Shown here: positions 1 to 6,178 of the stretch, one piece after another
Layout: every line of letters starts with the position of its first letter
Numbering within the stretch: position 1 is the first letter of the stretch
Position numbers and translations under genes: made by a program
DNA from: Lachnospiraceae bacterium
GTDB lineage: Bacteria; Bacillota; Clostridia; Lachnospirales; Lachnospiraceae
Direction: 5' to 3'
Length of the DNA: 8,195 nt
Assembly: GCA_024691065.1 (NCBI GenBank)
Contig: JAILOA010000061.1
Span: 1-8,195, forward strand
Notes under the pieces: model-generated
What the model was told of the DNA's origin: nothing
Database searches by the model: none
Seen by the model: the letters and a program-made list of their open reading frames with translations, nothing else

Positions 1-110
1 ATAAATCAATTTTTTCGGTTGATGAATATTTTTATTATTAATCAAATCATTTTTTCGGTTGATGAATATTTTTATTATTAATCAAATCATTTTTTTCGAT
101 TATTGATACT
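1..110. repeat. 40-bp tandem repeat, about 2.5 copies
   Basis: The block with core TTTTTCGGTTGATGAATATT begins at 11 and again, identically, at 51. A third, decayed copy starts near 91 (TTTTTTCGATTATTGATA). The two full copies are essentially identical over 40 bp, so the duplication is recent or maintained. Each unit contains TTGAT and ATCAA arms that could form a weak stem. It lies downstream of the minus-strand HAD gene; no gene is visible here and the left edge of the array may lie outside the window. Confidence 0.9.
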
Positions 111-148
111 TTATTCCATTTAAAATAATTCTGAATTTACCCATATAA

Positions 149-211
149 TAAGTGCATCATCTCATTCAAGTCGTTACAAATCAAATCGGCCTTGCCATCT
201 ATTTTTTTATT
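149..211 (-). repeat. Ghost duplicate of the HAD gene 3' end
   Basis: These 63 bp match 257-319, the last codons of the HAD gene, with about 6 mismatches, at an offset of exactly 108 bp (36 codons). Read on the minus strand in the same frame as the gene, the copy gives KIDGKADLICNDLNEMMHLL, then YG and a stop at 137-139. The real gene ends KIDGKADLICNDLTEMMHLF. An in-frame TAA at 251-253 and another at about 215 separate the copy from the gene, so it is not translated as part of it. The intervening 45 bp or so show no clear match to the gene. It is either a partial tandem duplication or the remnant of an older C-terminus. Confidence 0.85.
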
Positions 212-250
212 TTATGTGCCATAAATTATAACAGATTTGAAATTTACATC

Positions 251-898
251 TTAAAATAGGTGCATCATCTCGGTCAGATCGTTACAAATCAAATCGGCCT
301 TGCCATCTATTTTTTCATTTGGTTGAATGAGGTCGATTACCATGACTGTATATAGTCCGGCACTATGTGAAGAAAGAATTCCATTAATTGAATCCTCCAC
401 ACCTACTGATTCTTCCGGCTTTACACCGACAATTTCACAAGCTTTCAGATAGATATCCGGCGCAGGCTTTCCATTTTTAATCATGTCACCAAAAACAAAT
501 CCATCAAAGTAATCATATAGATTATGAGCCTTCAAATGCTTAACAGCCCTATCTTTCTGGGTTGATGTTGCAAGAGCAATCTTTATATTTTTCTCCTTCA
601 ATAAATCCAGCAATTCTACAACACCCTTTTTTAACTCATAACCCTGAGTGTTCGCAAACTCATCAACGCTGGACATCACGCCCTCTCTATATTGGTAATA
701 ATCAATATCTGTCTCAAATATTGTCTCAAAATTAATCTTATTAACTTCCTTTGTACCACCTGCTGCAGCCTCACAAAATGTCTCAATCTTGCTTTCATCC
801 AAGCCATATTTCAGAGCCTCATTACGCTCCATAATTCTATAAACTTTCTCGGAATCAAAGATTACTCCATCCATATCAAATACAACTGCTTTATACAT
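251..898 (-). CDS. HAD-superfamily hydrolase, beta-phosphoglucomutase-like
   Basis: The 215-residue cytoplasmic protein has all four HAD motifs. Motif I is FDMDGVIFD, with nucleophile D8 and acid/base D10. Motif II is ALATST (T111 or S112). Motif III is the lysine of NGKPAPDIY (K144). Motif IV is GVEDSINGI (E168, D169), a Mg-binding site. The stretch between motifs I and II (about 15-90) is of the size expected for a helical C1 cap, which fits subfamily IA enzymes: beta-phosphoglucomutase, phosphoglycolate phosphatase and small sugar-phosphate phosphatases. The substrate cannot be named from sequence. The ATG at 896-898 is supported by AAAGGAAG (904-911 on the complement) at 5-nt spacing. It is transcribed alone, away from the hsp20 unit, and no convincing promoter was found in the repeat-rich DNA upstream. 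Its 3' end is duplicated just downstream. No clear terminator follows. Full length for the family; no broken motif. Confidence 0.93.
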   Translation of the reverse strand: MYKAVVFDMDGVIFDSEKVYRIMERNEALKYGLDESKIETFCEAAAGGTKEVNKINFETIFETDIDYYQYREGVMSSVDEFANTQGYELKKGVVELLDLLKEKNIKIALATSTQKDRAVKHLKAHNLYDYFDGFVFGDMIKNGKPAPDIYLKACEIVGVKPEESVGVEDSINGILSSHSAGLYTVMVIDLIQPNEKIDGKADLICNDLTEMMHLF

Positions 899-912
899 AT
901 ACGCTTCCTTTC

Positions 913-976
913 ATGCTTTATTTTTATTAATTGTTTATTTAACTTGGTTATGCTTTATTTTTATTAATTGTTTATT
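913..976. repeat. Two direct copies of a 27-bp AT-rich sequence
   Basis: ATGCTTTATTTTTATTAATT plus GTTTATT occurs at 913-939 and again at 950-976, identical, at a period of 37 bp. The copies lie immediately upstream of the HAD start codon, in its probable 5' untranslated or promoter region. Confidence 0.88.
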
Positions 977-1107
977 GGTTAAGCTTTGTTATGCTTAATT
1001 TAGCTTGGTTAAAACTTGGTTAAGCTTGGTTAAATTATTTTAAACTTAATTAACGTGGTTTTACTTATTTAAGCTTGATTCAGCCAGATTTAGCTTGGTT
1101 AAACTTA
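941..1107. repeat. Degenerate AAGCTTGGTT short repeats
   Basis: Variants of TTAAGCTTGGTT recur about every 10-20 bp: AACTTGGTT at 941, GGTTAAGCTTTGTT near 977, TAGCTTGGTTAAAACTTGGT at about 1001-1020, TAAGCTTGGTTAAA at 1021, AAGCTTGATT at 1071 and TAGCTTGGTTAAACTT at about 1092. The units are irregular, which suggests an old slipped-strand array. No coding sense is seen in either strand. It sits upstream of the HAD gene, so an effect on its promoter is possible but not shown. Confidence 0.7.
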
Positions 1108-1426
1108 TTATTATTTACACACAGAATTTCAGCAACTCCTTTATTCTAACATAACTACAAATATAAGTGAACAAATAATTATCTCACCCTCTAATTTTAC
1201 CTCATATAATGTATGTACTCATATGGAATTACTTGTCTACTGAGAGGTATTACCAATCTTTAGGTTAAGTCTTATCGGGACAATTGGTGAAATAAGGTGT
1301 CCACTTGATGGTATGACTAAAAAAATAGATTGATAAAAACATATAAAATGTTTTCATTTTATCTTTTGGGACAAAACAAAAACTAATGTGTCTACAGTAT
1401 AGGTAGTATTATAAAGCTTCCGGGCG

Positions 1427-1464
1427 AAGTGATTTTGGGATAAAATCGCCAAAATCAACTTTTT
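1427..1464 (+). terminator. Hairpin with T tract, possible orphan terminator
   Basis: AAGT+GATTTTGG (1427-1438) pairs with CCAAAATC (1449-1456) and ACTT (1458-1461), with a single bulged A at 1457 and a 10-nt loop. The stem runs into TTTTT (1460-1464). The shape is that of an intrinsic terminator on the plus strand, but it is AT-rich and no plus-strand gene lies upstream to use it. It may end an unannotated short RNA or be incidental. Confidence 0.35.
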
Positions 1465-1590
1465 CTCCAAATTTTCTTTCTTGATATTAGCTTCCGGGCG
1501 CTTGATTCTTGGGAACATATGACTAAATCAGGGTATTGATCCCAATTTTCCAAAGTGTCTACTCTTCTGGGTACGTCCGTAAGCTTATTT

Positions 1591-1613
1591 GACGGCTCCC
1601 TGTAGCCGTTTTA
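1591..1613 (+). terminator. Short hairpin ACGGCT/AGCCGT with T run
   Basis: ACGGCT (1592-1597) and AGCCGT (1604-1609) form a 6-bp stem, 7 with the G1591-T1610 wobble, around the loop CCCTGT. A short T run follows. It lies about 75 bp upstream of the CIRCE element and could insulate the heat-shock promoter from upstream transcription. The U tract is only four bases, so termination would be weak. Confidence 0.35.
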
Positions 1614-1666
1614 ACCCCAATGTTTCCGGGCTTTGTAAGCAATTCACAAAAGATTCACAATTTTTA

Positions 1667-1693
1667 TTAGCACTCACACTTGACGAGTGCTAA
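1667..1693 (+). promoter_or_regulatory. CIRCE operator (HrcA binding site)
   Basis: TTAGCACTC at 1667-1675 and GAGTGCTAA at 1685-1693 are separated by exactly 9 bases. This is a perfect match to the CIRCE consensus TTAGCACTC-N9-GAGTGCTAA. CIRCE is the operator of HrcA, which represses class I heat-shock genes in Firmicutes until misfolded protein titrates GroEL away from it. Here it overlaps the -35 box of the hsp20 promoter, so bound HrcA should block RNA polymerase. hrcA itself is not in the window. Confidence 0.97.
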
Positions 1694-1708
1694 TAAAAGT
1701 GTTATAGT
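1680..1708 (+). promoter_or_regulatory. Sigma-A promoter of hsp20
   Basis: TTGACG (1680-1685) and TATAGT (1703-1708) are spaced by 17 bases, each with five of six consensus bases. The -35 box begins in the CIRCE spacer and runs into its right arm. The transcription start should fall near 1714-1716, giving a leader of about 305 nt. A second TTGACG at 1824-1829 is followed after 16 bases by TACAAG (1846-1851), a much weaker possible second promoter. Confidence 0.82.
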
Positions 1709-1730
1709 TGTAAATGTCAAAAGGAAATGA

Positions 1731-1837
1731 CAAGCAATACTTAGTCTAACTACTGTGATAAGTAATTCTAAATCAAGCTACTTATACAAGCAGTACTTAG
1801 TCAAGCTACTTGTTCAAACTACTTTGACGAGCATTAA
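1731..1837 (+). repeat. Imperfect repeats in the hsp20 leader
   Basis: CAAGCAATACTTAGTCTAAC followed by TACT (1731-1754) recurs at 1787-1810 with 21 of 24 bases identical, a period of 56 bp. TCAAGCTACTT occurs at 1773 and 1801, with TCAAACTACT at 1814. TTGACGAG-N3-TAA, the start of the -35 box plus the right half of CIRCE, reappears at 1824-1837. The leader therefore seems partly built by local duplication of its own promoter-proximal DNA. Confidence 0.65.
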
Positions 1838-1870
1838 ACAAACTTTACAAGTTTAATTAAAAGATTTTGA

Positions 1871-2012
1871 TTTTGAATTCCTGTAGATCGGATATATATT
1901 TTAAAGATTGTTTTTCCGTTCGACATTTATATACCATTTTGTTACTCCTTGAATTAATGATTTACGGGAGTTCGGAATCAAAATTTTACAACATTATTAT
2001 ATACGAAGGAGG
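1871..2012 (+). promoter_or_regulatory. Structured hsp20 leader, possible RNA thermometer
   Basis: Three pairings can be drawn by eye. TTTTGAATTCC (1871-1881) pairs with GGAATCAAAA (1974-1983) with one bulge. ACTCC (1944-1948) pairs with GGAGT (1967-1971). CTCCTT (1945-1950) pairs with AAGGAG (2006-2011), the core of the hsp20 ribosome binding site. The last two are mutually exclusive, so the leader could switch between a free and a masked ribosome binding site. RNA thermometers upstream of small heat-shock genes are well known, but this does not match a ROSE or fourU element that I can recognise. The pairing is seen; the function is inferred. Confidence 0.4.
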
Positions 2013-2020
2013 AATTAATT

Positions 2021-2476
2021 ATGATGTACTTACCAAATGTATTCGGAGAAAATTTATTAGATGACATGTTTTCAGGTTTTGATCGTAGCTTTCCATTCGA
2101 AAGAAATTATAAGAGCGGACAAGACACTTTCCCATCACAGCTTATGAAAACTGATATAAAGGAAACTGATAAAGCTTACGAAATGGAAATTGATCTTCCT
2201 GGATATGCAAAAGAAAATGTTTCTGCTGAGCTCAAGAATGGATATCTTACAATCAGTGCCAGCAAGGAAGAAAACAAAGACGAGAAAGATGATAACGGAA
2301 AATATATCCGTAGAGAGCGCTATTCCGGCTCTTGCAAGAGAAGCTTCTTTGTCGGTGAAGATGTAAAGCAGACCGACATCAATGCCAGCTTCAAAGATGG
2401 AATCCTTAATATTACAGTACCTAAGATTGAAGTTGTTAAAGGTGCAAACAACGGAACCATTCTTATCGAAGGATAA
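2021..2476 (+). CDS. hsp20: Small heat-shock protein, Hsp20/alpha-crystallin family
   Basis: The 151-residue cytoplasmic ATP-independent holdase binds unfolding proteins during heat stress and passes them to the DnaK and GroEL systems. Residues 1-40 are the variable N-terminal arm (MMYLPNVFGENLLDDMF, typical of Clostridia). The alpha-crystallin domain spans about 41-139 and has the family marks DLPGYAKENV (58-67), GYLTISASK (74-82) and the signature GILNITVPK (127-135). The C-terminal anchor I-L-I (147-149) is the I-x-I motif used in oligomer assembly. Start: AAGGAGG (2006-2012) lies 8 bases before ATG 2021; the second ATG at 2024 is less well placed but possible. It is a single-gene unit under a perfect CIRCE element and ends at a strong terminator. 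Length is normal for the family and nothing is missing. Confidence 0.97.
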   Translation: MMYLPNVFGENLLDDMFSGFDRSFPFERNYKSGQDTFPSQLMKTDIKETDKAYEMEIDLPGYAKENVSAELKNGYLTISASKEENKDEKDDNGKYIRRERYSGSCKRSFFVGEDVKQTDINASFKDGILNITVPKIEVVKGANNGTILIEG

Positions 2477-2509
2477 TATATTTAGTTTTTTTTCCTATCA
2501 CTTATATTT

Positions 2510-2544
2510 AAAAAGCGAATCCGGCTTCGGATTCGCTTTTTTTT
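2510..2544 (+). terminator. Strong intrinsic terminator after hsp20, likely bidirectional
   Basis: GCGAATCCG (2515-2523) and CGGATTCGC (2528-2536) form a perfect 9-bp stem around GCTT, followed by eight Ts (2537-2544). Five As (2510-2514) precede the stem, so it can also terminate minus-strand transcripts of the large gene that ends at 2751. Confidence 0.95.
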
Positions 2545-2602
2545 ATTATTTTTTCTTAGTCTTAGTGTATGTTTACCACTTTCACCACCGGTCTATCTAA
2601 GA

Positions 2603-2732
2603 TTCTGCCCTTCGGATTTAATCTTTACCGGCGGTTTTCAACTCTTTACCGGTTTTAATTTACACTTTAATCTTCAACCTAACTTTAGTTCTGCCTTTCA
2701 GATTTAATCTTTACCGGCGGTTTTCAACTCTT
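2603..2732. repeat. Two copies of a 44-bp repeat, 86 bp apart
   Basis: The copies are 2603-2646 and 2689-2732, identical at 42 of 44 positions; both contain GATTTAATCTTTACCGGCGG followed by TTTTCAACTCTT. Between them CTTTACCGGTTTTAATTT (about 2644-2661) repeats part of the unit. The array fills the space between the hsp20 terminator and the 3' end of the large minus-strand gene. No gene is seen in it. Confidence 0.9.
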
Positions 2733-2750
2733 CGCATTTTACTTACCGCC

Positions 2751-5561
2751 CTACCTGCCGGCAACCTTTGGTTGCTGATTAACTATTTTCTGCTGCTGAT
2801 TTTGCATTTTTACAGCTTCAGCCCTCTGGAATTTAGCCTGTGCGTTATTATATCTAGCTGAATCATACATAAGCTTTTTATTCAAAGGCATATCGCGATT
2901 AGTCAAACCTTTAGCTGCAACCTCGATGCTTTCACCAAGTATCTTACTTTTTTCAGCCAATTTCTGAGCAGCATCAAGTCTGATTTGACCACCCTTACTA
3001 ATTGGCTTAAATACAGCAGTATGGCGTAATACATATTCATCGGAATACTTTGTAAGTCTCTTGAAAAAGTCAGTCAGCTCATTAATAGAAACTGTATCAT
3101 CCAGTTTACTACCTTCTTCCAAAACATCATGAAAATCCTCATATATATAAGTATTTTTTTGATTGATAAAGGTATTATTAAGTGATTTGAGATACTTATT
3201 ACAAACAGCAGCAATATTCTTAGTAATATTTATTAACTGCTCATCCTTTCTCTTTCTGTTTGCTTCATTTGACTTTTTCCTGCCGAGATAACCATTCTTC
3301 TGATCAAGTCTGTTTTTATAAGCAGCTATCTTGTTATCAAGAGCAAATTCTTTATTCTCGTTTCTGGCTATGCTTAGTTCTTTCTCGAGCTGATTATTTT
3401 CTTTCATTGTAAATGCAAGCATATCTCCCACGAGATTTATTCTGTAAGCACTGTCTCCTGATGTAGGAATACGTGTTTTCTTCATATATTCTCTACATTT
3501 ATCAATGATTTTCTTGTTCTGCTGAATGATTTGATCTTTGTTGGCATTCCGGCTCTGAAGATTTCGAAGGGTACGAATCTCTTCCTTCACAGAAGCCAAA
3601 CGCTTATTCGGAGAATTTAAAATTCTATCCTGCACATGATTATTCATTTCCTTCTCTTCTGACCTGGTTATTTCATCCGGAAAACTCATTTCCAAATGAT
3701 TCTCAACGAACCAATCCCTAACCATCTTATGAATATTGGCATTTCTGGTCTTCTGCGGACTTGTATTATCATAAAGTTTATTTGTAATCTTATCAAGCTG
3801 ACTATAACTTGTTATTCTTACCAAATTCTTATTTTCATCAGATATATAAACACCATCAGGAATCTGATTAATGCCGCTTCCTCTGTACATTTCACCGGTT
3901 TCGGCATCAAAATAAGCAGCCCTATGACTCGCGCCGTCTCCCAATGTTGTTTTCTGTGATTCATCTATATCATTGAGATCCATCATATGCTCGGTAGTAG
4001 TAAGAATAACCTTCTTTGCTCCCCTTACATATTGCAAAGGAAAGACCATATCCGTATGCTCCTGCGCCATCGAACATATCATAGTTGCATTTAAATTAGG
4101 AATTTTTCTAAGATCATTTTTTCCCAATCTTAAATCCGTAATAATGCCCGGAACAGGATCCTTAAGTCTAAGGTCATATTGGATAAAATCCTTAAAATTA
4201 ATGTTTGCATCTGGATGCTCTTTTGTATACTTATCCACCCACTTACTAATCTTCTTAATGGCCTCGCCGGCAGTTACCGCTCCTCGGCTGTGCCCGGAAA
4301 GACTGACATGAATAGGATGCGGCTGTTCCTCGCCTCTTATCCATTTTTCAAAACGCGGAGTCAAATAATCTTCAGCTATATTTTTAGCATGATTTCTGGA
4401 GTTTTCAATACTATATTCACCTAAATTAAAAACACCCGGAATCCACCACCAATCCGGCGTCGGACCGGAAAATGTATATCTTGTCTTGTTGACAGACTTA
4501 TCATTAACATTCAATGTTCTCTCTTTATATCGAATGTATTTTAATTTTTTACCGTTTCTCTTTTGAGCTTCTTTGCCGTAAACATTATTTATTTCTTCCT
4601 GATTCATGCCTTCGGTGTTCATCCTTCCGTCATGACCCTTGTGCAAATTAATAACATCTTTAGCCTGAGAACCGGCAAAATCAAGTTCCAATACCTCCTC
4701 GCCCATTTTCTGCCACTTTGTTCCGTCGGCATGGTGAAGAGGAACCGTTCTCTCTTTTAATGAACCTCTCTTCATTTCGTTTATTTCATCATAAACTCTG
4801 TCACCGAAAACTTCATTTATAATAGTTGAATTATTTTTAGTAATTTTATTATGCTTCTGTCCGTCGTGCGGCATAAATCCTGCCATTTTAACCTGCTGCT
4901 CATAAACTTCATTGTACTCGTCGATGACATATTCCTTCTTATCGCGGACATTTGCCTTGTTCTCATTCATCAAAGCAACATATTTATTGTTAACTATTGA
5001 AGAATAATTAGAAATTGCCATATTATCATCCCATAAATAATTATGGTAAACCGAATTATCGTTCGGAAATTCGGAAGCATATATATTCTTGTTTACAACG
5101 ACATTCTGCATCGTGGTAGCTGCATTTCTGAATACAATATTATTCGGTTCATTCAGGTTAAAATAACTCGATAGCATATTCAGCATATTATATCTTTCGC
5201 TGACTCTGTTTATATCAACAGTCTCTATCTGCTCGAGCAACTTAAGCCCGTCGAGCTTGACCTTGCCTGCAGGAACACTGTTAATACCTTGATGTATTCC
5301 CAGAAGAAACGGCAAATCCGAAACAAGCCATCCCCTATCAAGAGCATTTCCCAAAAATGTACATTCCTTTAGTTCATTTTTTTCATCCACACTCAAATCA
5401 TAAGGATCTTTGGAACTCAATGCTTCATATCTTGCGCCCAACACAGATTTACACATATTTTTAGACTGTGTAATAGCAAGCGGCGGCAAGGCGTTATTCA
5501 TATGTAAATAATTGTAATGACTTATTATCGTATTTAAATTATTTAAAACCTCATCATGCAT
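2751..5561 (-). CDS. Uncharacterised 936-residue protein with GHSRG (alpha/beta-hydrolase-like) motif
   Basis: I do not recognise the family. The central part carries HVSLSGHSRGAVTAGEAIKK (about 418-437). A beta strand, GHSRG with Ser425, and a following helix make the classical nucleophile elbow of lipases and other alpha/beta hydrolases. Downstream, KDPVPG (467-472) offers Asp468 and GASHRAA (543-549) offers His546 as triad candidates; these two are guesses by position. Residues 1-340 are of unknown fold. WWWIPGVFNLGEY (371-383) is an aromatic segment just before the hydrolase core. Residues 640-780 are charged, Lys/Glu/Asn-rich and probably coiled coil, and the tail (905-936) is Gln/Asn-rich and basic. 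No signal peptide, membrane segment, sortase motif or LXG/WXG start is seen, so it should be cytosolic unless exported by a specialised route. The ATG is supported by AGGAG at 7-nt spacing. Single gene with its own promoter; the terminator is shared with hsp20. Confidence 0.9.
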   Translation of the reverse strand: MHDEVLNNLNTIISHYNYLHMNNALPPLAITQSKNMCKSVLGARYEALSSKDPYDLSVDEKNELKECTFLGNALDRGWLVSDLPFLLGIHQGINSVPAGKVKLDGLKLLEQIETVDINRVSERYNMLNMLSSYFNLNEPNNIVFRNAATTMQNVVVNKNIYASEFPNDNSVYHNYLWDDNMAISNYSSIVNNKYVALMNENKANVRDKKEYVIDEYNEVYEQQVKMAGFMPHDGQKHNKITKNNSTIINEVFGDRVYDEINEMKRGSLKERTVPLHHADGTKWQKMGEEVLELDFAGSQAKDVINLHKGHDGRMNTEGMNQEEINNVYGKEAQKRNGKKLKYIRYKERTLNVNDKSVNKTRYTFSGPTPDWWWIPGVFNLGEYSIENSRNHAKNIAEDYLTPRFEKWIRGEEQPHPIHVSLSGHSRGAVTAGEAIKKISKWVDKYTKEHPDANINFKDFIQYDLRLKDPVPGIITDLRLGKNDLRKIPNLNATMICSMAQEHTDMVFPLQYVRGAKKVILTTTEHMMDLNDIDESQKTTLGDGASHRAAYFDAETGEMYRGSGINQIPDGVYISDENKNLVRITSYSQLDKITNKLYDNTSPQKTRNANIHKMVRDWFVENHLEMSFPDEITRSEEKEMNNHVQDRILNSPNKRLASVKEEIRTLRNLQSRNANKDQIIQQNKKIIDKCREYMKKTRIPTSGDSAYRINLVGDMLAFTMKENNQLEKELSIARNENKEFALDNKIAAYKNRLDQKNGYLGRKKSNEANRKRKDEQLINITKNIAAVCNKYLKSLNNTFINQKNTYIYEDFHDVLEEGSKLDDTVSINELTDFFKRLTKYSDEYVLRHTAVFKPISKGGQIRLDAAQKLAEKSKILGESIEVAAKGLTNRDMPLNKKLMYDSARYNNAQAKFQRAEAVKMQNQQQKIVNQQPKVAGR

Positions 5562-5630
5562 ATGTGCTCTCCTATCCTATATTTTCCGGTCTTTTATATA
5601 AATGTCCCGCTCCATAGATTATGCCGGATA

Positions 5631-5659
5631 ATATTACTTAAATTCACGTAGCTTTTCAA
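5631..5659 (-). promoter_or_regulatory. Promoter of the 936-residue gene
   Basis: On the minus strand TTGAAA (5659-5654) and TAATAT (5636-5631) are separated by 17 bases, each close to the sigma-A consensus. Transcription should start near 5624, giving a leader of about 60 nt before the start codon at 5561. The 50/51-bp repeat array begins about 40 bp upstream of the -35 box. Confidence 0.6.
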
Positions 5660-5701
5660 TCACTCTTATTTTCTCACATTTTTTGAATATTTGCAAACAT
5701 T

Positions 5702-5853
5702 CTTATAAATGTTTACAAAATTTTCGTATGAGTAAAATGCATAGTTTTCTACTTATAAATGTTTACAAAATTTTCGTACGAGTAAAATGCATAGCTTTTC
5801 TACTTATAAATGTTTACAAAATTTTCGTATGAGTAAAATGCATAGCTTTTCTA
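5702..5853. repeat. Three tandem copies of a 50/51-bp unit
   Basis: The units start at 5702, 5752 and 5803. Each reads CTTATAAATGTTTACAAAAT, then TTTCGTA(T/C)GAGTAAAATGCATAG and (C)TTTTCTA. The only differences are one T/C change, which makes CGTACG in copy 2, and one extra C in copies 2 and 3. Each unit holds nested inverted arms (TTTAC with GTAAA, ATTTT with AAAAT) and the palindrome ATGCAT. The spacing is about five helical turns, so equivalent sites would face the same side. Just before the array, AAACAT and ATGTTT (about 5695-5714) form another inverted repeat. Upstream of the minus-strand promoter it could be an operator array; this is inference. Confidence 0.93.
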
Positions 5854-5998
5854 CTCACTAATAGTTATAACACATAAAGAGTTACAAAAGCGTTACACTT
5901 GAAGAACATAAAAAAAACAATTATTTTTATATAAATAATGCATTTTTTCAAAAAAATATACACATTTTATTTTTATAATGACATTGGATTATTTTTCT
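5854..5998. other. AT-rich spacer between two repeat arrays
   Basis: Nothing coding is visible. It contains the direct repeat GTTACA (about 5881 and 5892), A/T homopolymer runs with self-complementary stretches (ATTATTT with AAATAAT near 5921-5938; TTTTTT with AAAAAA near 5943-5956) and a TATAAT at 5974-5979 that lacks a -35 partner. Together with the flanking arrays it forms the divergent control region between the 936-residue gene and the 77-residue gene. Confidence 0.5.
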
Positions 5999-6126
5999 CG
6001 ATAACTACTTATGATTTTTCATTCAAATATTGCTGATAATTACTTATTTTTTTCATTAAAATATTGCTGATAATTACTTATTTTTTTTAATTCAAATATT
6101 GCTGATAATTACTTATATGATTTTTC
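5999..6126. repeat. 34/35-bp tandem repeat, about 3.5 copies
   Basis: ATTCAAATATTGCTGATAAT+TACTTATTTTTTT starts at 6021, 6055 (ATTAAA variant) and 6090. A leading half copy lies at 5999-6020 (CGATAACTACTTATGATTTT). The final copy ends TACTTATATGATTTTTCACT, close to the leading half copy, so the array has near-matching ends. Each unit carries a GATAAT hexamer like a -10 box but no good -35 box at the right distance. It lies directly upstream of the 77-residue gene. Confidence 0.9.
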
Positions 6127-6178
6127 ACTAGTTAATTGATGTGTTTCAATTTCTATATTTATTAAAGGAGATAAAAAT

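Larger units (their letters stand above)
1108..1666. other. Gene-free stretch with degenerate repeats and hairpins
   Basis: No open frame with a ribosome binding site is visible on either strand. Three kinds of repeat are present. GGGACAA-N13-GTGTC(C/T)AC occurs at 1277-1304 and 1368-1395, and a decayed third version ends in GTGTCTAC near 1554-1561. AGCTTCCGGGCG occurs identically at 1415-1426 and 1489-1500. TATGACTAAA occurs near 1313 and 1519. AT-only inverted repeats lie at 1332-1363. The reuse of the same short words in the same relative order suggests an old duplicated element, perhaps a decayed miniature transposon or a lost non-coding RNA. No transposase or terminal inverted repeat can be identified. 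A TATAAT at 1205-1210 has no acceptable -35 partner. Confidence 0.55.

Noticed and set aside
692..967. Plus-strand 91-residue frame opposite the HAD gene
   Set aside because: It is antisense to conserved HAD coding sequence, has no ribosome binding site and ends in the AT-rich repeats.
1867..2064. 65-residue plus-strand frame ahead of hsp20
   Set aside because: It needs a TTG start without a ribosome binding site, runs through the hsp20 ribosome binding site and start in another frame, and has an unconvincing composition; the region is better explained as leader.
2761..2775. GCAACC-TTT-GGTTGC hairpin as terminator of the large gene
   Set aside because: It lies within the last codons of the gene and has no T tract on the minus strand; the shared hairpin at 2510-2544 is a far better terminator.
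2751..5561. Type VII secretion (LXG-type) effector
   Set aside because: No LXG or WXG-like N-terminal domain, no adjacent small helical partner and no immunity gene in the same operon can be seen. The idea rests only on the GHSRG motif.
5702..5853. CRISPR array
   Set aside because: The three 50/51-bp units are contiguous and nearly identical throughout, with no variable spacers and no cas genes nearby. The same holds for 5999-6126.
6132..6159. Promoter TTAATT-N16-TATATT for the 77-residue gene
   Set aside because: Transcription would begin at about 6166, inside the ribosome binding site at 6164-6170, so it could not make a normal mRNA.
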